In this document: piece after piece, positions 50,016-60,371 of the stretch | Layout: each line of letters begins with the position of its first letter | Position numbering within the stretch: the stretch's first letter is position 1 | Source of the DNA: Hymenochaete sp. R1 | Lineage: Eukaryota; Basidiomycota; Agaricomycetes; Hymenochaetales; Hymenochaetaceae | Reading direction: 5' to 3' | Length of the DNA stretch: 64,000 bases | NCBI GenBank assembly: GCA_019400425.1 | Contig: JAFREE010000009.1 | Coordinates: 308,277-372,276, forward strand | Notes under the pieces: generated by a model | What the model saw: only the letters and a program-made list of their open reading frames with translations | Databases searched by the model: none | What the model was told of the DNA's origin: nothing | Made by a program: the position numbers and the translations under genes

Positions 50016-50291
50016 AGAAAAGCTGCCTTATTTTCATCAGCACTGTCGGATAAGTACATGAAAATAATGCGTTCGGCTTGTAGATTAGGTCATAGAAAGC
50101 ACGGGGAAAACACAAGAGCGTATTACATGGCATATTACAGGAAATGCGTAGGTAAATGAGATAGATCACTAGTAGGAGTACAAATTCCATCATGATCACG
50201 AAAACTCCTTAGGAAAGAATCTCTGATGTCCAAGATAGCAATGGATATGCAAGATGAAAGCAGCGCAAAAGCTAGAACGTTCGAACTTCGT

Positions 50292-51614
50292 TTATCGACG
50301 AGTTATTCGACCTGAAGTTATGTGAGATTTAGCTGGACGTTAAGAGGTTAGATCAACTCACCCCAAACCCATCCGAGCTGGTATGAGATTTCATCCTTGC
50401 AAGTCATTACCGTCCGATAGCAGTTCCCAATCAGACTTGGGTTCAATGGCGTCAAGCGCTGCCGCTGTATGATTCCACGGCGAAGAGATGCCATGCCATT
50501 AAATTGCTTCAGGGCCTCGTCTGCCGTTGGCCTTTCAGAAGGCTCTTGCTTCGTCATAGCATCGACAAGGGGCATGAGAAATGACAAGTTTAGATAATCC
50601 TATTGATTGGCCAGCTTTTAGACTCTATCGGTTTCGAAGTACCTTCACTTACCTCTATGACAGTTTCGTAAACATTTCCAAGTGTGTAGATGTCAAGAGC
50701 GAATGGATCATAAGGAACCTCTTCCGATAGCTCTGGAATGGTTGGATCTTGTGCCATGACTCCAAGGACCTTATGTCTATCTTCGAAGCTGTCGAACTGT
50801 GTTGACAAACCAAAGTCTATCAAGTAGTACTTGACTCCTTTCGCTACTCTACGGCGCCTTGGAACTGCCATGTTTTTGAAGTTCGGCTCGATATCTTTGA
50901 AGGATGGGTGGAACCCCTTGGGATACATGCCATGAGCATCGAACATAATGTTCAAAGACGCAAGGTCTCTAAAAACGACATTAGATGCGTTCAAAAGATT
51001 GCACATGGATACAAACCTGTGCGCAACATGATGAGCATGCATGTAAACGAGGCCCTGGAGGGAGTAGTAAGAATCATGAATCGCAATCTTTGAAAATTAA
51101 TCACCGGACCTCTAAAGTTTGCCTAATGAAACCCAAAACTTCATCAACTGATATAAACGCGGGGGAGTCGAACTTCCGCAGTAAGGGCGTGACCACGAAG
51201 GCATAGTCCGGCTCATTATCGTCTTCGAAGTAATCGAGCAAAGGAACACAGTGATTTTGAGGGTCGGTTCTTCTTTCGTCCGTCGAGAAGTACTTCATCA
51301 ACGCAATTTCGGGGCTGGCCTTGGCGGTTCGTTTGAAGTATACGCACGCATTGTCTGCTAAACGAATCGCGTCCATTGTCGAGTTTGTCTTGTGTTCCTT
51401 CAGCAAGTCATTATATCGCATAACTAAAAAAACGCACGAGATTGGGAGAATGGTCCTCACACAGGTACGGGTCTTCACCAGTAGATTTCCATGAGGGCAC
51501 CCATCCAGGTTGGTATCGAGCTCGCAGCTTGTAGCCATGGTTTTCAAGAATTTGGCCACGGTCTCTCCACCATATCTCGTTAGAGTCCAGTGTTTCCAAG
51601 TCCGAGAGAGGCAT
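50292..51614 (-). CDS. protein kinase, agaricomycete-expanded family, copy 1
   Basis: Member of an agaricomycete-specific kinase family. ATG at 51614 (MPLSDLETLDSNEIWWRDRG), then the family's aromatic N-terminus YKLRARYQPGWVPSWKST and DAIRLADNACVYFKRT (beta-3 Lys in YFKR). It continues NHCVPLLDYFEDDNEPDYAF, FISVDEVLGFIRQTLE, the catalytic loop VAHRDLASLNIMFD and DFG in YLIDFGLSTQF, EVPYDPFALDIYTLGNVYE and VDAMTKQEPSERPTADEALK, ending LGWVWGRITRR at 50292. The catalytic-loop Arg codon is split by an intron (CG|...). HRD Asp, loop Asn and DFG Asp are present, so it should be active. It is head-to-head with the kinase gene at 51909. Confidence 0.82.
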
Positions 51615-51908
51615 AGGTTGGAGAATGGGGGTATAGAGTGAAAGGAGAGGGTTGAATGAAAGTTAAAGATGAACGCGGCGTTTTTGGAAGACGTCAGGTG
51701 GTATCCGGGGTCCTCCAGTCTGCATTCTCCTTGGAGACGTTCACTTCTTTTGTTTTCGCGCTCACGTTGCCAGAAAACGGCTCTGCTCATTATCATTATA
51801 TACCTCTTATGGCTCCTGTTCGAACTCTTTCGCAAGAAAAGTCTCTTTGCTGCGTGCGGCATAATCTGTGCGATTCATCTCAATCCCTAGACATCCCTGA
51901 CGAGTTCA
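51615..51908. promoter_or_regulatory. bidirectional upstream region of kinase pair 1
   Basis: 294 bp between divergent start codons at 51614 (-) and 51909 (+). Too short for a gene. Both promoters must overlap here if the starts are right. Confidence 0.5.
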
Positions 51909-54845
51909 ATGGTTTCCGAGCTCCCCAAGCAATTCTCTGTACAATCACTACGGCAATTAGTAAGTGCAAGCTTTTCAACCAGTTTTCAACCAAATGTTGA
52001 CTTTTTATAAGGATGGGCAACTCGTCTCGTTACTAGACAGTCTCGAAGCTCGTCTGACACCGGTGGGAGAAGCTACACACAATGAATGCAATCCATCTAC
52101 GGAGGTCCTATCGTCTGCCGTTTCAATTTCCAAGAAGCAAGTACTCATCGGAGCAGGTCTGTTTGGCGGTGCAGACGACGAGATCAAAGTTGAGCTTTTG
52201 GAACATGTTCGGGAGTAAGTTTTCATACTGTAATTATCATGTCATGCTAATCTCAATCAGGGCACGTATGTGGCTAGAAGAGACCATCGGTATAAGAGGT
52301 AAACGCAAAATAGGTAGACTCCCCTTTTATGTGCCCACTCCCTTCCCAACAAATATGCACCGCGGGGTTTCAGCTCGTCTTGATCATGCAACCAGGAAGG
52401 TTGACATAGCTATAGTAAGTACAAATGACTTTTGCCTTGAAAATCAGTATATTCATAGCCATTTCTGCAAAGACCACTACATCACGGCGAATGAAGATCA
52501 AGGATGTTTCGTACAAGTTCTTCAATAACGAAATTCATTCCAAGGGTCACACGTGGGCTTTTAGACTTCAAAGTAAGAAGGCTACTCTGTACTTGTACTT
52601 TTCTAACAGAGTTTATATCTCTCCCTCTCTCTCCATAGAAATAGGACTTCCGGAACAAAAATGGAAGATCTTGGAGTTTGACGAGACCAAGTTTTTGTCG
52701 GATTGGGATGTATTTCGAGAGAAGATCTACCGAGAGGGTATGTGCTATTGTTTTGCTTCTTCATGATCCAATTTAACGCAATCCTGACTGTTATCAGTGA
52801 AAGATGTTCCATTTCAATCAGAAAGGTCGGATCCCGTATGGGACGTTATATGCCTCGGTCGCCTTTCTGTGTATATTTGGGACTACGTGGATGGCAACAA
52901 AAGGGTTTGTTCTGTTCTATTTCGTGTTGTTTCTGAACAGACTTAATAAATCATTCTCAGATGTCACCGTGTAAACCGCATCTTGAGCGACTAACAAAGC
53001 TTTCGCATCAAATGGCATCCAAATTTGTCGTTTTTGCTTCGGCTTATTTTTTTGATTATCCGGACGAGATACGCGATCTCTTCGAAGTGGTCGTCCCGTG
53101 AGTCAACTCCTGCAATTTGTAAATGGCAGTTGATAATGTTTCATCAGTCTGCTGTATCTCCTCAGACGATACGCTCTGCAAATCAAAGATGCTAATGAAT
53201 ATTCGAATATTCACGATACGGTATTGCGTCAACTCAGGATCCTCGGTGCTTGCTTCGCGAAGGCTGCACATAACACGAATGTACGTTTTCATATTTCGCA
53301 TGACTGCCCAGAAATACTGTTCTGAAGTAAACCAGGATTTTATTTTCAATTGCGATTCTGAACTATCACAAATTGGAATAGATGAGGAACTCAGTGCGTA
53401 GTTATTTCACGACATGACTTCTTCATGGCACACTCAAAGGATCTCCCAGTATCATTACTGTCAAGAACTGAAATACAAGATAGTTCGTCCGGTATGAAGT
53501 CTTTCAATGCCTGTAGCGACTGTCTGAGAACTATATCGAGCAGTGACTTCTAACTCAAGCGATGGTATTGTCGAAACTAAGGTCGTTCGTGAATGTGAGT
53601 CTCCTTCGCCTCCTTACGTCCACTTCAACATATGCATCTGATTTCTGACTCTCACAAAGTTTTCAAATCTCTCGGCGTCAAGGAGAAGACGATGGTTTAC
53701 GAGAAAGATGAAATACATCTAGGACAGGGTTCTTACGGCGCTGTGAGAATAATGAGTTGCGAATCCGATAAGGAAATCGTAAGTCTTCGGCGACTTTTCT
53801 GCTGTTCTTATTCCGACTTCGACTTTCAGTATGCAGTAAAGCGTCCGTTGAAAGTATCGGGATTGTGGAATGTGAGTAAACCGATTGTGCTCATTCTTCA
53901 CATTTAACTTTTTTTAGCGTATTCAAAGGGAGGCCGAAGCTTGGAAACGGTCGACTATTGAACCTTGCCGATATATTCTTCCTCTGGTTGGTTTTTGTTT
54001 TGAGTTAGGTGGAACGCGAACACCATGCTTCGTCTCGGAACGGTGCATCGCAAGCGTCACTCAATATCTTGGTTGTAATCCCGATACGGAAAGAAAAACT
54101 CGGCTGGACCTTGTGAGTTGTCTCGAGCATCTATGTTTGATGGGCAATAAGACAGACTTCCTTAGCTTTGGGATATTTCGCGAGGCTTACAGCATTGTAA
54201 GTACATTCATCAGTGACACTTGTATGCGTTCTTGGATTGACTCTCATTTAGTACACGAATTGGAACCATGGATAGCTCACGGAGACCTTCGAGGGGTAAG
54301 GGATATATCTCGTTCTTTATTATCTTGATATTCATCAGATGTAGGATAACATTCTCATCCGAGAACATGATAATGGCCCGCAAGCAGTGTTGTGTGACTT
54401 TGGAGTTGCAACATCGGAACAATCTGAAATCGACCGATCAACGGCTGGCCAAGTGACAAATATTAGATGGCTTGCACCAGAGCTTTATCGCCGGCTGGTG
54501 GATAACGAGCAGAGACCACTCGTATCTCGAGAAGGAGACGTCTATGCATTTGGATGTGTGACGTTGGAGGTTCATTTCTTTTCAAAGCCCAGCACATTGA
54601 GTCTTGTCATCGCTGACTAAACTCGTCAGATATTATATGGCAAATTGCCCTTCCAGGATTCGCATCGGTCGGATTTCGCTCCTGGTCTAGGAGAAGCTAT
54701 CATGGATCCACAACGGATGCCAGTGTCGGAACAAGAGGTTGACTCGAGTATTTGGCCTCTCATGTCGAATTGTTGGAAACTAGATGAATATCGGCCTCCT
54801 GTTCAGGAACTTGTCGATGATGTCCAGTTGCTTATCACGACTTAA
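51909..54845 (+). CDS. Ser/Thr-Tyr-type kinase with a long unrecognised N-terminal region
   Basis: ATG at 51909 (MVSELPKQFSVQSLRQL, exon 51909-51959), then QVLIGAGLFGGADDEIKVEL, RARMWLEETIGIRG, YVPTPFPTNMHRGVSARLDH, KDVSYKFFNNEIHSKGHTWA, WKILEFDETKFLSDWDVFR, DPVWDVICLGRLSVYIWDYV and IHDTVLRQLRILGACFAKA, none of which I can assign. After a linker (SNSSDGIVETKVVRE) comes a kinase domain: glycine loop IHLGQGSYGAVRIM, beta-3 YAVKRPL, LPLVGFCFELGG, catalytic loop WIAHGDLRGDNILI, DFG in LCDFGVAT, IRWLAPELYR, GDVYAFGCVTLEILYGKLPF and PLMSNCWKLDEYRPP, stop at 54845. HGD replaces HRD, common in fungal TKL-type kinases. About twelve introns. A boundary near 53.6 kb could instead separate two genes; I favour one because splice phases join. 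Confidence 0.65.
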
Positions 54846-55222
54846 TACTTTTCTTCATAACCATTTGAGTAGGACCTGCAGTGCTTTATCTGTTCTTTTG
54901 CCCACTTTTTGCATATTATTATACTGTCCCGCCGTCAGTCTCCGTCCCGCTTGTTTTTCCGAGTCGACTTCGTCTTCTTATTGCGCTTTTTCCGGGAGTG
55001 CTTCCACTAGTCTTTGGATGTATTTTATGTAGATGCTAATTCCGCATTCTGAGTCTTCAATATAGATGCATGAAGTATAAACCAAATTCCGCGATGGGCG
55101 GTACTCTGCAGTGAAACACAAAAGCGTCTATACTCATGGTTATAACAGCTAAATTGGGTGTTTTTCAACAAGAGCAACATGAGACTTGGACAGAGCGTGC
55201 TTGATATGAAGTTGATACCTGG
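54846..55222. other. intergenic 3' flank
   Basis: Non-coding as far as read, between convergent ends. Confidence 0.4.
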
Positions 55223-55610
55223 GCTTCTCGACTATTGGCACAGAGGGACCAACGCATAATCGCCGCCCATGACAAGACCATCCACAATGATGACACAAAC
55301 GACTCTGGCATACATGGACGTTCCGTGTTCTCCACTTTTCTTGTAGAGGAGTCGCTGAATTTCTAGTTGCCAAATACCATAATACGTCTTTTGACTTGAG
55401 GAATTGATGCCGCGTATGAAAAATCGAACGGGATCCCGGAGCCGGGGACATCCGCAAAGAGCGCCGGATTCTAGTTTCGCAACTGCAAGGTCATAAGTAG
55501 TTAGTGGAACATAGCCATATGCAGTAGCTACAGCGCGAGACGATTCATGGTATTTGACTGGCTTGGCGTACTATTGCATAATTTCATTTTGATAGACGAA
55601 TTCTTTGCCT
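55223..55610 (-). CDS. unrecognised coding-like block
   Basis: A minus-strand frame of about 120 codons without ATG reads ESSRAVATAYGYVPLTTYDL, LCGCPRLRDPVRFFIRGIN, TYYGIWQLEIQRLLYKKSG, MYARVVCVIIVDGLVMGGDY and ends VPLCQ at 55223. Composition and lack of stops suggest real or recently lost coding sequence. A 5' exon may lie at about 55640 (MEYNSASFPSS). No family recognised. It follows the kinase at 55711 on the same strand but is not its C-terminus by any splice I can support. Confidence 0.3.
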
Positions 55611-55710
55611 TCAAGCTATGGGTATTGAACTTGGAAAAGACGCTGAGTTGTATTCCATCCGCACGAAATGTGTGAGTGTGAGTAACGAGCACGCGAGTCA
55701 ATACAATAAA

Positions 55711-57450
55711 TTAACGTATAATGAAGGACCCATCCGTTTCTCTCCGCAACAGACGAACCGCCGAGTTTGCAGGACATCTATATCTTACATCGTACTGCAA
55801 AAGAGCACCACAGATACGTGCCAGATTTGACCCCTGCAAGTATAAGAGAAAGGGAGGGCGTTCTCCTGCTCTAAATTTCTTCTGCAGCTCGGTCGAATCC
55901 ATTTTCTTCCCCCAGGGTTCTTTTGCGGAGATAATCTAATAACATCCGCCATCAAAGCCACGAAACGTTATGCGCTAATTCAAACTGACCTCGATGCAAA
56001 GGCAACCAAAAGACCACATGTCAGTCGAAGGAGACGCTCGATCGAACGAAATACCTCCGTCTTCGAGCAGTTCAGGAGCAATCCAGTCCACCGCAACGTT
56101 AGCTGTTGAGTTTTGGATCCAAAGACCTTCGTGTCTTTCATTCATCGCCAACGACTCTTCTAAGTCGAGTAACTTTGCTGAACCGAAATCGGATATGATG
56201 GCCATAAACCCTTGGCCATTTCGCTTGACCAAGATGTTGCTCTGGGGGAAAAAGTTTAGTTTGGAGTGTTAGCTTCAATGTATACACGCATCACTTACTC
56301 CTCGTATGTCTCTGTGAACGAAGAGACGCTTTGGATTATGCACTAGTATTACTATGAATGAGCGGTTCTAAATCAAGAACAACTTGAAAGACCCACTGTA
56401 CTCTAAGCCTTCAGCGACACCCTTCAACTATGAGAACAGTGAGTAAAACGTGACCTATTGTAGCCAAGCTCATTAGGCGTACTAAATTCAATCTGGCCTC
56501 GAGGTTTGCCAGCTGATTATGCTCAGCGAACTGCCGGAGGGATCCAAAAGGGAAATACGGCAGAACAAAAACAGGCAAACGCCCGAAGTGTTCAGAGTCG
56601 GAGTAACTTTCCATTACTCCAAAGATTTTGATGATATTTTTGTGATCCATCCTTCTTAAAACTTCCAGTTCTCGCTTGAAGTACTATAAGCGTAGCGGCG
56701 GTAGCGTATGTGATTGCGTTAAGCCAAGACCCAAGACCCAAACATCGAAGTATGTTGCACTCACATCTTTAAGTCGTGCGCCTCTCTCCTGTCTATCGAC
56801 GGCGAGTTTCTCAAACCTTACTCCGAAAAGCTTGAGAACGACTGTCTGAAGCAATGTGTGAAATTTAACAAGGAATAGCCAGCGTGTGAGAATCTTACCT
56901 CCCGGCCATCGTACTGGCCTTTGATTATCTCGCTACGTTGATTGCACGCTATGGTCTCATATCTCACGAAATGCTCTGGCCAGCATAGTTCTATGTCTAA
57001 AGAAAGTAAATCAGGCCAAACCTCGCTCATGAGAAAGCTGACGTACCATCTTTCCGTTGCATTCTTACACCTGTGTAAGTAGCAGTCATCGTCGATATCG
57101 AAGTTTTGCGGAGAATTGGGAGTCGTTATCGATATATGACTTCCGGTGGAAGTATAAGCTGCGCATAGGTTGCATTGTATTCGGGTGACAGCCACTGGCA
57201 TATTGTTGCGAGAATGTGGATGGAATGGTCGACGATCGTTGTCAAGTCTTAGCGCAAGCTTTCTGGGCCAAAGCGCTGCGGTGATCGGGGTCCGTACGAT
57301 CGACGCCTTGTATACCGCCACTTTCAATTCCGAGTTTCCCTTTGTCCCGACGGACGACGGACGTCCCTTTTTCGTTTGTTTCTTTTTAGCTTCCGCTCTG
57401 CCTCCATGCAACTTTCCACCCCTTTCTTCGAATGATCCCATCTGGAACAC
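55711..57450 (-). CDS. protein kinase
   Basis: ATG at 57450 (MFQMGSFEERGGKLHGGRAE), a basic N-terminal region of about 60 residues, then CYLHRCKNATERW, WPEHFVRYETIACNQRSEII and KGQYDGRE spliced to VVLKLFGVRFEKLA, supplying the beta-3 Lys. It continues EVLRRMDHKNIIKIFGVMES, LPVFVLPYFPFGSLRQFAE, catalytic loop LFVHRDIRG spliced to SNILVK, DFG in AIISDFGSAKLL, VDWIAPELLEDGG, DMWSFGCLCIEV, FRAGERPPFLL and a C-lobe ending RCPANSAVRLLRR, stop TAA at 55711. HRD and DFG are intact, so activity is expected. The N-lobe resembles plant- and fungal-type TKL kinases. Head-to-head with the pseudokinase gene at 57895. Confidence 0.75.
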
Positions 57451-57894
57451 GTTTTCTAAGTATGCAACGAGGTTTCAATAAGGACAATTATGGAATCGTG
57501 TGGACCGAAGGGGGCGCTTGTTGTGCTTTTATCATATTCAAATCACACCGAGAAGCGAATGCACTTCTCCGTCGCCGCGAGAAGCCTGTGTAACGGACGA
57601 CGACCATTGGCAACCTCCCACAAAATCAAGAAGCTGGATTTCGTTTGTTCGCGGTAGCTTCACAGCTTCATATTCTTACCTCGGAAGATATTCAGTATGT
57701 TCGAGCTATCTCTCTTTTTCTTATTCTTGAATCACAATGGAGGTTTCTGGTTTCTAGGACTTCGAGAACTTGGACTCGCTACACAAAAGAACTATTCATG
57801 CCTATAGGTAGTTCTCGTTGAGCTCGCTTAGATAACATACTGAGCGTGGATGATTTAAGATCCCTTCACAATCATTCAGTCAATAAAATGCATT
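57451..57894. promoter_or_regulatory. bidirectional upstream region of kinase pair 2
   Basis: 444 bp between the start codons. It may contain a short 5' exon of the plus-strand gene: alignment with its paralogue continues upstream of 57895 (IIQSIKCIMAV), with an AG acceptor at about 57860. Confidence 0.45.
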
Positions 57895-59604
57895 ATGGCC
57901 GTCATAAGCATAATCCGAGGCAGCCTAGACGCCAACGACAAGTTCCACGCACTTCTGCTCAAGGGCGAGCTCGTCATTTCCGATATCCAACTCTACTCCC
58001 AGATAATCGAATCAAGCACATACTCTGACGAAATGCAGAAGCGCCTTGACGAAATCCTGACCCGCGGTCATAACCTTTGCGACGTACTAAAGCACAAACT
58101 CGACAAATGGCGGTTATTACTGGAAAATTTCACCCCGGATACCGTGGTCAAAGTCACCGACATAAACGAGGCGATCACTCCCGAGGAGCGAACGAACGAT
58201 CCTGAGCTGGTCGGCGCAGGACCGCCAATGACCTCTCTAGCTCTGCAACAGTCGCATCAGCAGAAGTCCCGCCCGATTTTGCGAACAAGAGCGGGAAGTT
58301 GGGTTTCAAACGCCGTTAAACAAGCCAAGACGATACGATACGGATCGGAATTCGATTTGGATGGGAGGCAATCTCTAGAAAACACAATGCGTAATCTCGA
58401 AGGTGTCCAGCATCATCTGTCCTTGTATGTGCCCATGGCACTCAAGCTACTAGTAGAGCTATCGGACTTCCGAGAGCACATCGTTGGTTTCGTTGCGAGC
58501 GCATTGAGTAGGCTGGAGTCCAATTTACCGCCTCGACTCATCTCCGTGAATGATTTCAAATACACGCCTCTTGATTACGACGATGAAAGCTGCACGTTCT
58601 TCCTTGTCACTGAAGGTGAATGCAAGGGCAGCGTCATCGATTGCCGCGACGTGCAAGGCTTACCCCAGGGAACCGAGGATACGAAAAGGCTGGCTCTTAT
58701 TCTATCCACGGACAATCAACCTTCGGACGATGTTATCCAACGCGACTCTCATCCCGCAGTAGGAATGCTACGTTGTCTCGGCTACACGTTGCGTTACCCA
58801 AGAGCCATCCATGAACTCATTTTCAAAGTTCCGGAAAATCGTACTCCAATAACACTGCGTCGACTGCTGTTAAAGGAGAACTCGGGTAATCATTCCATCG
58901 ACGTCCGCCTTTCGTTTGCGTTGCAGCTTGCCACGGCGGTGCATGTCTTCCATTGCGTCAATATGGTCCATAAATCGATCTCCCCTGACTCTATTCTCGT
59001 CATGGAACCCCAGTCTCTGGTAGACCCTATAACCGGACACTATGTCCTCGGCGAGCCTTACCTTGCGGGCTTCCAAAACGCACGTAACGAGTTTACGGAG
59101 ACCACGAGATGGAAGCTTGACGAAGATATTCGAGCGCGTATCTATCATCACTATCGCCACCTCATCGGTGAAGAACGTCCGCCATACGAGAGGGAGGACG
59201 ACATCTATAGTTTAGGTGTCTGTCTTTTCGAAATTGGTCTATGGAAATCGATGTTCAAATGGGCGAAGAAGGATTACGATATCAACGATTGGGCAGACGA
59301 CATCAAGTTATTCGACTTCAACCCCGAGGGAACGTGGGAGAACGGCATTTCGAACCTCGTTAGGTACGAGAATCTTAAAAGGGCAGCAACCAATCTTCTC
59401 CCTTTGACGATGGGAAACGCGTACACCGAGATCGTCCTGGCGTGCCTCAACTTCCAGGAAGGGACACATAAGCAGAATTTAAGCTCGCGATCACCAGCGC
59501 AAGTGCAGGACGAAGTTAGCTCGCGATTTGTCAAGCAGGTTATACTTGCTCTGCACCATATACAGGGCGAAACGGGTTCAGGCTGGAACACGAAGAATGT
59601 TTAA
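57895..59604 (+). CDS. helical N-terminus plus pseudokinase protein, copy 1 (MLKL/HeLo-like architecture)
   Basis: A 569-codon intronless frame. The first about 200 residues look all-helical with heptad-like spacing (LLLKGELVISDIQLYSQIIE, YSDEMQKRLDEILTRGHN, LSLYVPMALKLLVELSDFRE). The rest has kinase-fold landmarks without catalytic residues: ELIFKVPENRTPITLRRLLL, VHVFHCVNMVHKSISPDSIL where HRDxxxxN reads HKSxxxxS, YLAGFQNARN in place of DFG, and YSLGVCLFEIGLWKSMF as the F-helix region. Helical bundle plus pseudokinase is the layout of MLKL and of fungal HeLo-type cell-death effectors; that link is architectural and not proven. It has a paralogue at 62280. The true N-terminus may include an upstream exon. 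Effector, scaffold or regulator of the adjacent active kinases are all possible. Confidence 0.75.
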   Translation: MAVISIIRGSLDANDKFHALLLKGELVISDIQLYSQIIESSTYSDEMQKRLDEILTRGHNLCDVLKHKLDKWRLLLENFTPDTVVKVTDINEAITPEERTNDPELVGAGPPMTSLALQQSHQQKSRPILRTRAGSWVSNAVKQAKTIRYGSEFDLDGRQSLENTMRNLEGVQHHLSLYVPMALKLLVELSDFREHIVGFVASALSRLESNLPPRLISVNDFKYTPLDYDDESCTFFLVTEGECKGSVIDCRDVQGLPQGTEDTKRLALILSTDNQPSDDVIQRDSHPAVGMLRCLGYTLRYPRAIHELIFKVPENRTPITLRRLLLKENSGNHSIDVRLSFALQLATAVHVFHCVNMVHKSISPDSILVMEPQSLVDPITGHYVLGEPYLAGFQNARNEFTETTRWKLDEDIRARIYHHYRHLIGEERPPYEREDDIYSLGVCLFEIGLWKSMFKWAKKDYDINDWADDIKLFDFNPEGTWENGISNLVRYENLKRAATNLLPLTMGNAYTEIVLACLNFQEGTHKQNLSSRSPAQVQDEVSSRFVKQVILALHHIQGETGSGWNTKNV

Positions 59605-60371
59605 TTCTCTCCTTTGTCAATCTTCTTAGGGTTTAGTTTGTGCAGCGAGTGTTGTAGTGCATATTTTTCATGTATCATTTTTTTGTTGGAACTGACGACG
59701 TTCTTTGTTTAGGATAGATGCTCAGTACTCCTTACTTCTTATTGTCGTGTCATCGCATTACCGTATTTTTTTTAAAAAAAATCTTAATCCTTTCTGTGCC
59801 TTTTCCCAGCTGGAGAGACTTCCTGTCTATGTGTAAATCAGCAAACGACTTTTTCAAGGACCGGGACTTCGTAAGCTGCCAGTGGATGTCTTCTTGGCTC
59901 GTCGCGAACCGTCGTCCCATCGTAGCAATCGCCATAATCGTCATTCTGAGCTCCTGAGTACTCGCACGATGCCGAGAGACATTTTCATTGTCGGGGTCTA
60001 AGCAAAGCACGACAGCTTTGGGACACCCGCAATTCTCCTCCCCATCTTCACATCTACAATCAGGTCGCAGCACTGGCAGGTTGTTTTATGATGTTTCTTG
60101 AATAATTTAGATGAAATTGCCCGGCTTCCAAAATTTCTGGATGCCAGCGGATGCGTCAATCTAGCTCAGTTTATAGTTCGACATTGCATCCTAATCAAAT
60201 TTTAAAAGTACACAGTGGGGTCACTACAATACAGTACGTAGGTATAGCATATGAAAGCAGTAGAAAAGCGGATATATATACAAAAAGTTTTCGCCCAAGT
60301 AAATGGATACAAATTCAAATCAGGGAATCAAACTTGCCCGCACACCCTAGCTGACTCTTACTTGGCCCAAA
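59605..60371. other. intergenic, contains an F-box pseudogene fragment
   Basis: Lies between convergent ends. Holds a T8/A8 palindromic run near 59766-59782 and the inverted F-box gene fragment annotated separately. Confidence 0.5.
59890..60040 (-). pseudogene. 5' fragment of an F-box gene, inverted copy
   Basis: Read on the minus strand, 60040-59890 matches the leader and first codons of the F-box gene at 46.8-47.0 kb. Leader match: CCAAAGCTG(T/C)CGTGCTTTG. The ATG lies in the same CGACAATG context. TCGTGCGAG-ACTCAGGAGCTCAG and TTATGGCGATT-CTACGA are shared. By eye about 80 percent of bases agree over about 70 bp of coding part. The parent's RALRSSGRLLWRFLR corresponds to RVLRSSE-stop-RLWRLLR, so a TGA interrupts it. 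About 70 bp of leader is missing relative to the parent, and nothing similar to the F-box itself follows. Confidence 0.7.

Noticed and set aside
58870..59591. minus frames opposite the first helical-pseudokinase gene
   Set aside because: Shadows of the 569-codon plus-strand gene.
59764..59784. T8/A8 run as a terminator
   Set aside because: Eukaryotic Pol II termination is not set by such runs. Noted only as a simple palindrome.
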